The position numbers were made by a program, and so were the translations under genes. Under the pieces are notes generated by a model that worked only from the letters and a program-made list of their open reading frames with translations, was not told where the DNA came from and ran no database searches. Source: Phytophthora quininea (Eukaryota; Oomycota; Peronosporomycetes; Peronosporales; Peronosporaceae). From it: DNA of 64,000 nucleotides. The stretch lies in assembly GCA_011947345.1 (NCBI GenBank), contig JAAVTG010000395.1, forward strand, positions 118,497 to 182,496. The letters are read 5' to 3'. This document shows positions 54,901-64,000 of this stretch, in pieces (within the stretch, counting starts at the first letter, position 1; the number at the start of each line of letters is the position of its first letter).

Positions 54901-57900
54901 TCGTATCCGGACGCCGGAGCACCTTCCCAAGCGTCCTTCAGTCCTGCCAAGTCGTGCCAGCGCGGGCACGACACGAGAGCCAGGCTTGCGCGAGGTGGCA
55001 CGGGGCCCAGCCACCCTTGAGACGACCTCGGCGCCGGCGCCGGCGCCGGTGAGGTTAAGCTAAACGTCTACGCCAGGCGTCCTGACGATTCGTATCCGGA
55101 CGCCGGAGCACCTTCCCAAGCGTCCTTCAGTCCTGCCAAGTCGTGCCAGCGCGGGCACGACACGAGAGCCAGGCTTGCGCGAGGTGGCACGGGGCCCAGC
55201 CACCCTTGAGACGACCTCGGCGCCGGCGCCGGCGCCGGTGAGGTTAAGCTAAACGTCTACGCCAGGCGTCCTGACGATTCGTATCCGGACGCCGGAGCAC
55301 CTTCCCAAGCGTCCTTCAGTCCTGCCAAGTCGTGCCAGCGCGGGCACGACACGAGAGCCAGGCTTGCGCGAGGTGGCACGGGGCCCAGCCACCCTTGAGA
55401 CGACCTCGGCGCCGGCGCCGGCGCCGGTGAGGTTAAGCTAAACGTCTACGCCAGGCGTCCTGACGATTCGTATCCGGACGCCGGAGCACCTTCCCAAGCG
55501 TCCTTCAGTCCTGCCAAGTCGTGCCAGCGCGGGCACGACACGAGAGCCAGGCTTGCGCGAGGTGGCACGGGGCCCAGCCACCCTTGAGACGACCTCGGCG
55601 CCGGCGCCGGCGCCGGTGAGGTTAAGCTAAACGTCTACGCCAGGCGTCCTGACGATTCGTATCCGGACGCCGGAGCACCTTCCCAAGCGTCCTTCAGTCC
55701 TGCCAAGTCGTGCCAGCGCGGGCACGACACGAGAGCCAGGCTTGCGCGAGGTGGCACGGGGCCCAGCCACCCTTGAGACGACCTCGGCGCCGGCGCCGGC
55801 GCCGGTGAGGTTAAGCTAAACGTCTACGCCAGGCGTCCTGACGATTCGTATCCGGACGCCGGAGCACCTTCCCAAGCGTCCTTCAGTCCTGCCAAGTCGT
55901 GCCAGCGCGGGCACGACACGAGAGCCAGGCTTGCGCGAGGTGGCACGGGGCCCAGCCACCCTTGAGACGACCTCGGCGCCGGCGCCGGCGCCGGTGAGGT
56001 TAAGCTAAACGTCTACGCCAGGCGTCCTGACGATTCGTATCCGGACGCCGGAGCACCTTCCCAAGCGTCCTTCAGTCCTGCCAAGTCGTGCCAGCGCGGG
56101 CACGACACGAGAGCCAGGCTTGCGCGAGGTGGCACGGGGCCCAGCCACCCTTGAGACGACCTCGGCGCCGGCGCCGGCGCCGGTGAGGTTAAGCTAAACG
56201 TCTACGCCAGGCGTCCTGACGATTCGTATCCGGACGCCGGAGCACCTTCCCAAGCGTCCTTCAGTCCTGCCAAGTCGTGCCAGCGCGGGCACGACACGAG
56301 AGCCAGGCTTGCGCGAGGTGGCACGGGGCCCAGCCACCCTTGAGACGACCTCGGCGCCGGCGCCGGCGCCGGTGAGGTTAAGCTAAACGTCTACGCCAGG
56401 CGTCCTGACGATTCGTATCCGGACGCCGGAGCACCTTCCCAAGCGTCCTTCAGTCCTGCCAAGTCGTGCCAGCGCGGGCACGACACGAGAGCCAGGCTTG
56501 CGCGAGGTGGCACGGGGCCCAGCCACCCTTGAGACGACCTCGGCGCCGGCGCCGGCGCCGGTGAGGTTAAGCTAAACGTCTACGCCAGGCGTCCTGACGA
56601 TTCGTATCCGGACGCCGGAGCACCTTCCCAAGCGTCCTTCAGTCCTGCCAAGTCGTGCCAGCGCGGGCACGACACGAGAGCCAGGCTTGCGCGAGGTGGC
56701 ACGGGGCCCAGCCACCCTTGAGACGACCTCGGCGCCGGCGCCGGCGCCGGTGAGGTTAAGCTAAACGTCTACGCCAGGCGTCCTGACGATTCGTATCCGG
56801 ACGCCGGAGCACCTTCCCAAGCGTCCTTCAGTCCTGCCAAGTCGTGCCAGCGCGGGCACGACACGAGAGCCAGGCTTGCGCGAGGTGGCACGGGGCCCAG
56901 CCACCCTTGAGACGACCTCGGCGCCGGCGCCGGCGCCGGTGAGGTTAAGCTAAACGTCTACGCCAGGCGTCCTGACGATTCGTATCCGGACGCCGGAGCA
57001 CCTTCCCAAGCGTCCTTCAGTCCTGCCAAGTCGTGCCAGCGCGGGCACGACACGAGAGCCAGGCTTGCGCGAGGTGGCACGGGGCCCAGCCACCCTTGAG
57101 ACGACCTCGGCGCCGGCGCCGGCGCCGGTGAGGTTAAGCTAAACGTCTACGCCAGGCGTCCTGACGATTCGTATCCGGACGCCGGAGCACCTTCCCAAGC
57201 GTCCTTCAGTCCTGCCAAGTCGTGCCAGCGCGGGCACGACACGAGAGCCAGGCTTGCGCGAGGTGGCACGGGGCCCAGCCACCCTTGAGACGACCTCGGC
57301 GCCGGCGCCGGCGCCGGTGAGGTTAAGCTAAACGTCTACGCCAGGCGTCCTGACGATTCGTATCCGGACGCCGGAGCACCTTCCCAAGCGTCCTTCAGTC
57401 CTGCCAAGTCGTGCCAGCGCGGGCACGACACGAGAGCCAGGCTTGCGCGAGGTGGCACGGGGCCCAGCCACCCTTGAGACGACCTCGGCGCCGGCGCCGG
57501 CGCCGGTGAGGTTAAGCTAAACGTCTACGCCAGGCGTCCTGACGATTCGTATCCGGACGCCGGAGCACCTTCCCAAGCGTCCTTCAGTCCTGCCAAGTCG
57601 TGCCAGCGCGGGCACGACACGAGAGCCAGGCTTGCGCGAGGTGGCACGGGGCCCAGCCACCCTTGAGACGACCTCGGCGCCGGCGCCGGCGCCGGTGAGG
57701 TTAAGCTAAACGTCTACGCCAGGCGTCCTGACGATTCGCATCCGGACGCCGGAGCACCTTCCCAAGCGTCCTTCAGTCCTGCCAAGTCGTGCCAGCGCGG
57801 GCACGACACGAGAGCCAGGCTTGCGCGAGGTGGCACGGGGCCCAGCCACCCTTGAGACGACCTCGGCGCCGGCGCCGGCGCCGGTGAGGTTAAGCTAAAC

Positions 57901-60900
57901 GTCTACGCCAGGCGTCCTGACGATTCGCATCCGGACGCCGGAGCACCTTCCCAAGCGTCCTTCAGTCCTGCCAAGTCGTGCCAGCGCGGGCACGACACGA
58001 GAGCCAGGCTTGCGCGAGGTGGCACGGGGCCCAGCCACCCTTGAGACGACCTCGGCGCCGGCGCCGGCGCCGGTGAGGTTAAGCTAAACGTCTACGCCAG
58101 GCGTCCTGACGATTCGTATCCGGACGCCGGAGCACCTTCCCAAGCGTCCTTCAGTCCTGCCAAGTCGTGCCAGCGCGGGCACGACACGAGAGCCAGGCTT
58201 GCGCGAGGTGGCACGGGGCCCAGCCACCCTTGAGACGACCTCGGCGCCGGCGCCGGCGCCGGTGAGGTTAAGCTAAACGTCTACGCCAGGCGTCCTGACG
58301 ATTCGTATCCGGACGCCGGAGCACCTTCCCAAGCGTCCTTCAGTCCTGCCAAGTCGTGCCAGCGCGGGCACGACACGAGAGCCAGGCTTGCGCGAGGTGG
58401 CACGGGGCCCAGCCACCCTTGAGACGACCTCGGCGCCGGCGCCGGCGCCGGTGAGGTTAAGCTAAACGTCTACGCCAGGCGTCCTGACGATTCGCATCCG
58501 GACGCCGGAGCACCTTCCCAAGCGTCCTTCAGTCCTGCCAAGTCGTGCCAGCGCGGGCACGACACGAGAGCCAGGCTTGCGCGAGGTGGCACGGGGCCCA
58601 GCCACCCTTGAGACGACCTCGGCGCCGGCGCCGGCGCCGGTGAGGTTAAGCTAAACGTCTACGCCAGGCGTCCTGACGATTCGTATCCGGACGCCGGAGC
58701 ACCTTCCCAAGCGTCCTTCAGTCCTGCCAAGTCGTGCCAGCGCGGGCACGACACGAGAGCCAGGCTTGCGCGAGGTGGCACGGGGCCCAGCCACCCTTGA
58801 GACGACCTCGGCGCCGGCGCCGGCGCCGGTGAGGTTAAGCTAAACGTCTACGCCAGGCGTCCTGACGATTCGCATCCGGACGCCGGAGCACCTTCCCAAG
58901 CGTCCTTCAGTCCTGCCAAGTCGTGCCAGCGCGGGCACGACACGAGAGCCAGGCTTGCGCGAGGTGGCACGGGGCCCAGCCACCCTTGAGACGACCTCGG
59001 CGCCGGCGCCGGCGCCGGTGAGGTTAAGCTAAACGTCTACGCCAGGCGTCCTGACGATTCGCATCCGGACGCCGGAGCACCTTCCCAAGCGTCCTTCAGT
59101 CCTGCCAAGTCGTGCCAGCGCGGGCACGACACGAGAGCCAGGCTTGCGCGAGGTGGCACGGGGCCCAGCCACCCTTGAGACGACCTCGGCGCCGGCGCCG
59201 GCGCCGGTGAGGTTAAGCTAAACGTCTACGCCAGGCGTCCTGACGATTCGCATCCGGACGCCGGAGCACCTTCCCAAGCGTCCTTCAGTCCTGCCAAGTC
59301 GTGCCAGCGCGGGCACGACACGAGAGCCAGGCTTGCGCGAGGTGGCACGGGGCCCAGCCACCCTTGAGACGACCTCGGCGCCGGCGCCGGCGCCGGTGAG
59401 GTTAAGCTAAACGTCTACGCCAGGCGTCCTGACGATTCGTATCCGGACGCCGGAGCACCTTCCCAAGCGTCCTTCAGTCCTGCCAAGTCGTGCCAGCGCG
59501 GGCACGACACGAGAGCCAGGCTTGCGCGAGGTGGCACGGGGCCCAGCCACCCTTGAGACGACCTCGGCGCCGGCGCCGGCGCCGGTGAGGTTAAGCTAAA
59601 CGTCTACGCCAGGCGTCCTGACGATTCGCATCCGGACGCCGGAGCACCTTCCCAAGCGTCCTTCAGTCCTGCCAAGTCGTGCCAGCGCGGGCACGACACG
59701 AGAGCCAGGCTTGCGCGAGGTGGCACGGGGCCCAGCCACCCTTGAGACGACCTCGGCGCCGGCGCCGGCGCCGGTGAGGTTAAGCTAAACGTCTACGCCA
59801 GGCGTCCTGACGATTCGCATCCGGACGCCGGAGCACCTTCCCAAGCGTCCTTCAGTCCTGCCAAGTCGTGCCAGCGCGGGCACGACACGAGAGCCAGGCT
59901 TGCGCGAGGTGGCACGGGGCCCAGCCACCCTTGAGACGACCTCGGCGCCGGCGCCGGCGCCGGTGAGGTTAAGCTAAACGTCTACGCCAGGCGTCCTGAC
60001 GATTCGCATCCGGACGCCGGAGCACCTTCCCAAGCGTCCTTCAGTCCTGCCAAGTCGTGCCAGCGCGGGCACGACACGAGAGCCAGGCTTGCGCGAGGTG
60101 GCACGGGGCCCAGCCACCCTTGAGACGACCTCGGCGCCGGCGCCGGCGCCGGTGAGGTTAAGCTAAACGTCTACGCCAGGCGTCCTGACGATTCGCATCC
60201 GGACGCCGGAGCACCTTCCCAAGCGTCCTTCAGTCCTGCCAAGTCGTGCCAGCGCGGGCACGACACGAGAGCCAGGCTTGCGCGAGGTGGCACGGGGCCC
60301 AGCCACCCTTGAGACGACCTCGGCGCCGGCGCCGGCGCCGGTGAGGTTAAGCTAAACGTCTACGCCAGGCGTCCTGACGATTCGCATCCGGACGCCGGAG
60401 CACCTTCCCAAGCGTCCTTCAGTCCTGCCAAGTCGTGCCAGCGCGGGCACGACACGAGAGCCAGGCTTGCGCGAGGTGGCACGGGGCCCAGCCACCCTTG
60501 AGACGACCTCGGCGCCGGCGCCGGCGCCGGTGAGGTTAAGCTAAACGTCTACGCCAGGCGTCCTGACGATTCGCATCCGGACGCCGGAGCACCTTCCCAA
60601 GCGTCCTTCAGTCCTGCCAAGTCGTGCCAGCGCGGGCACGACACGAGAGCCAGGCTTGCGCGAGGTGGCACGGGGCCCAGCCACCCTTGAGACGACCTCG
60701 GCGCCGGCGCCGGCGCCGGTGAGGTTAAGCTAAACGTCTACGCCAGGCGTCCTGACGATTCGCATCCGGACGCCGGAGCACCTTCCCAAGCGTCCTTCAG
60801 TCCTGCCAAGTCGTGCCAGCGCGGGCACGACACGAGAGCCAGGCTTGCGCGAGGTGGCACGGGGCCCAGCCACCCTTGAGACGACCTCGGCGCCGGCGCC

Positions 60901-63900
60901 GGCGCCGGTGAGGTTAAGCTAAACGTCTACGCCAGGCGTCCTGACGATTCGCATCCGGACGCCGGAGCACCTTCCCAAGCGTCCTTCAGTCCTGCCAAGT
61001 CGTGCCAGCGCGGGCACGACACGAGAGCCAGGCTTGCGCGAGGTGGCACGGGGCCCAGCCACCCTTGAGACGACCTCGGCGCCGGCGCCGGCGCCGGTGA
61101 GGTTAAGCTAAACGTCTACGCCAGGCGTCCTGACGATTCGCATCCGGACGCCGGAGCACCTTCCCAAGCGTCCTTCAGTCCTGCCAAGTCGTGCCAGCGC
61201 GGGCACGACACGAGAGCCAGGCTTGCGCGAGGTGGCACGGGGCCCAGCCACCCTTGAGACGACCTCGGCGCCGGCGCCGGCGCCGGTGAGGTTAAGCTAA
61301 ACGTCTACGCCAGGCGTCCTGACGATTCGCATCCGGACGCCGGAGCACCTTCCCAAGCGTCCTTCAGTCCTGCCAAGTCGTGCCAGCGCGGGCACGACAC
61401 GAGAGCCAGGCTTGCGCGAGGTGGCACGGGGCCCAGCCACCCTTGAGACGACCTCGGCGCCGGCGCCGGCGCCGGTGAGGTTAAGCTAAACGTCTACGCC
61501 AGGCGTCCTGACGATTCGCATCCGGACGCCGGAGCACCTTCCCAAGCGTCCTTCAGTCCTGCCAAGTCGTGCCAGCGCGGGCACGACACGAGAGCCAGGC
61601 TTGCGCGAGGTGGCACGGGGCCCAGCCACCCTTGAGACGACCTCGGCGCCGGCGCCGGCGCCGGTGAGGTTAAGCTAAACGTCTACGCCAGGCGTCCTGA
61701 CGATTCGCATCCGGACGCCGGAGCACCTTCCCAAGCGTCCTTCAGTCCTGCCAAGTCGTGCCAGCGCGGGCACGACACGAGAGCCAGGCTTGCGCGAGGT
61801 GGCACGGGGCCCAGCCACCCTTGAGACGACCTCGGCGCCGGCGCCGGCGCCGGTGAGGTTAAGCTAAACGTCTACGCCAGGCGTCCTGACGATTCGCATC
61901 CGGACGCCGGAGCACCTTCCCAAGCGTCCTTCAGTCCTGCCAAGTCGTGCCAGCGCGGGCACGACACGAGAGCCAGGCTTGCGCGAGGTGGCACGGGGCC
62001 CAGCCACCCTTGAGACGACCTCGGCGCCGGCGCCGGCGCCGGTGAGGTTAAGCTAAACGTCTACGCCAGGCGTCCTGACGATTCGCATCCGGACGCCGGA
62101 GCACCTTCCCAAGCGTCCTTCAGTCCTGCCAAGTCGTGCCAGCGCGGGCACGACACGAGAGCCAGGCTTGCGCGAGGTGGCACGGGGCCCAGCCACCCTT
62201 GAGACGACCTCGGCGCCGGCGCCGGCGCCGGTGAGGTTAAGCTAAACGTCTACGCCAGGCGTCCTGACGATTCGCATCCGGACGCCGGAGCACCTTCCCA
62301 AGCGTCCTTCAGTCCTGCCAAGTCGTGCCAGCGCGGGCACGACACGAGAGCCAGGCTTGCGCGAGGTGGCACGGGGCCCAGCCACCCTTGAGACGACCTC
62401 GGCGCCGGCGCCGGCGCCGGTGAGGTTAAGCTAAACGTCTACGCCAGGCGTCCTGACGATTCGCATCCGGACGCCGGAGCACCTTCCCAAGCGTCCTTCA
62501 GTCCTGCCAAGTCGTGCCAGCGCGGGCACGACACGAGAGCCAGGCTTGCGCGAGGTGGCACGGGGCCCAGCCACCCTTGAGACGACCTCGGCGCCGGCGC
62601 CGGCGCCGGTGAGGTTAAGCTAAACGTCTACGCCAGGCGTCCTGACGATTCGCATCCGGACGCCGGAGCACCTTCCCAAGCGTCCTTCAGTCCTGCCAAG
62701 TCGTGCCAGCGCGGGCACGACACGAGAGCCAGGCTTGCGCGAGGTGGCACGGGGCCCAGCCACCCTTGAGACGACCTCGGCGCCGGCGCCGGCGCCGGTG
62801 AGGTTAAGCTAAACGTCTACGCCAGGCGTCCTGACGATTCGCATCCGGACGCCGGAGCACCTTCCCAAGCGTCCTTCAGTCCTGCCAAGTCGTGCCAGCG
62901 CGGGCACGACACGAGAGCCAGGCTTGCGCGAGGTGGCACGGGGCCCAGCCACCCTTGAGACGACCTCGGCGCCGGCGCCGGCGCCGGTGAGGTTAAGCTA
63001 AACGTCTACGCCAGGCGTCCTGACGATTCGCATCCGGACGCCGGAGCACCTTCCCAAGCGTCCTTCAGTCCTGCCAAGTCGTGCCAGCGCGGGCACGACA
63101 CGAGAGCCAGGCTTGCGCGAGGTGGCACGGGGCCCAGCCACCCTTGAGACGACCTCGGCGCCGGCGCCGGCGCCGGTGAGGTTAAGCTAAACGTCTACGC
63201 CAGGCGTCCTGACGATTCGCATCCGGACGCCGGAGCACCTTCCCAAGCGTCCTTCAGTCCTGCCAAGTCGTGCCAGCGCGGGCACGACACGAGAGCCAGG
63301 CTTGCGCGAGGTGGCACGGGGCCCAGCCACCCTTGAGACGACCCGGCGCCGGCGCCGGCGCCGGTGAGGTTAAGCTAAACGTCTACGCCAGGCGTCCTGA
63401 CGATTCGTATCCGGACGCCGGAGCACCTTCCCAAGCGTCCTTCAGTCCTGCCAAGTCGTGCCAGCGCGGGCACGACACGAGAGCCAGGCTTGCGCGAGGT
63501 GGCACGGGGCCCAGCCACCCTTGAGACGACCTCGGCGCCGGCGCCGGCGCCGGTGAGGTTAAGCTAAACGTCTACGCCAGGCGTCCTGACGATTCGCATC
63601 CGGACGCCGGAGCACCTTCCCAAGCGTCCTTCAGTCCTGCCAAGTCGTGCCAGCGCGGGCACGACACGAGAGCCAGGCTTGCGCGAGGTGGCACGGGGCC
63701 CAGCCACCCTTGAGACGACCTCGGCGCCGGCGCCGGCGCCGGTGAGGTTAAGCTAAACGTCTACGCCAGGCGTCCTGACGATTCGCATCCGGACGCCGGA
63801 GCACCTTCCCAAGCGTCCTTCAGTCCTGCCAAGTCGTGCCAGCGCGGGCACGACACGAGAGCCAGGCTTGCGCGAGGTGGCACGGGGCCCAGCCACCCTT

Positions 63901-64000
63901 GAGACGACCTCGGCGCCGGCGCCGGCGCCGGTGAGGTTAAGCTAACGTCTACGCCAGGCGTCCTGACGATTGAGACGACCTCGGCGCCGGCGCCGGCGCC
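51984..64000. repeat. 189-bp GC-rich satellite array, about 63 copies, open at the right edge
   Basis: The word CAGCCACCCTTGAGACGACC recurs every 189 bp from 51984 to the end. Units appear identical by eye except for one C/T site (GATTCGCATCC or GATTCGTATCC, first at 52069), one lost T at about 63343 and a short, rearranged last unit after 63941. Each unit holds three self-complementary parts: (GGCGCC)3; GGCGTCC..GGACGCC (7-bp stem); and GTCGTGCC..GGCACGAC (8-bp stem, 52116-52137 in the first unit). The period is a multiple of three, but the one long plus-strand frame has a TGA in each unit, so it does not encode a continuous repeat protein. The left flank is AT-rich repeat DNA. Confidence 0.95.

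Noticed and set aside
63270..63524. Open reading frame in the satellite (84 codons)
   Set aside because: It exists only because one T is missing near 63343, which shifts the frame past the usual TGA; all other units have a stop in that frame.
51984..64000. CRISPR-like regular array
   Set aside because: The whole 189-bp period repeats with no unique spacers and the genome is eukaryotic; it is a satellite.
1..64000. RxLR or Crinkler effector genes expected in Phytophthora
   Set aside because: No small secreted frame with an RxLR-EER or LxLFLAK arrangement was found; the GIN-domain and kinase genes have signal peptides but not these motifs.

Overview
The window is nuclear DNA from an oomycete, most likely Phytophthora or a close relative. 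Genes are compact and GC-rich, with 58-82 bp introns (one of 224 bp) bounded by GT..AG, two of which carry a clear CTAAC/CTCTAAC branch site. Several genes have the oomycete initiator (TCAYTTYnnnATTT-type) 15-50 bp before the ATG. The protein families (POT transporters, TauD-like dioxygenases, 3R-MYB, a TKL receptor-like kinase, FYVE proteins, Helitron) also fit.

Layout. 0-25 kb holds housekeeping and signalling genes: a ZZ/EF-hand protein, a neutral-sphingomyelinase-like phosphodiesterase, a FYVE+DUSP protein, an unrecognised basic protein, a C2 + CAP-Gly protein, an LRR receptor-like (pseudo)kinase, a decayed Helitron with a readable 3' terminus, a Q-rich zinc-knuckle protein and a four-exon R1R2R3-MYB gene. 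25-29.4 kb holds a secreted, membrane-anchored GIN-domain (DUF2807) protein, a 56-residue membrane microprotein that repeats its C-terminal anchor, and an FMN-dependent reductase. 29.4-43.8 kb is an interleaved cluster of three POT-family transporters and four TauD/TfdA-type 2-oxoglutarate dioxygenases, with signs of gene conversion; uptake followed by oxidation of an organic N or S substrate is a reasonable inference. 44-52 kb is AT-rich, gene-poor and repeat-derived: Copia-like reverse transcriptase debris, about 11 diverged copies of a ~130-bp tandem repeat, GT-rich low-complexity tracts and a 5S rRNA-like fragment. 52-64 kb is a highly homogeneous satellite of 189-bp units that runs off the right end.

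Quality. At least ten otherwise well-conserved genes are interrupted by single-base frameshifts, and nearly every one is repaired by assuming one missing base in a run of 3-5 identical bases. This looks like homopolymer under-calling in a long-read consensus, not mass pseudogenisation. Gene ends below are given for the frame-corrected models, with each suspect site named.
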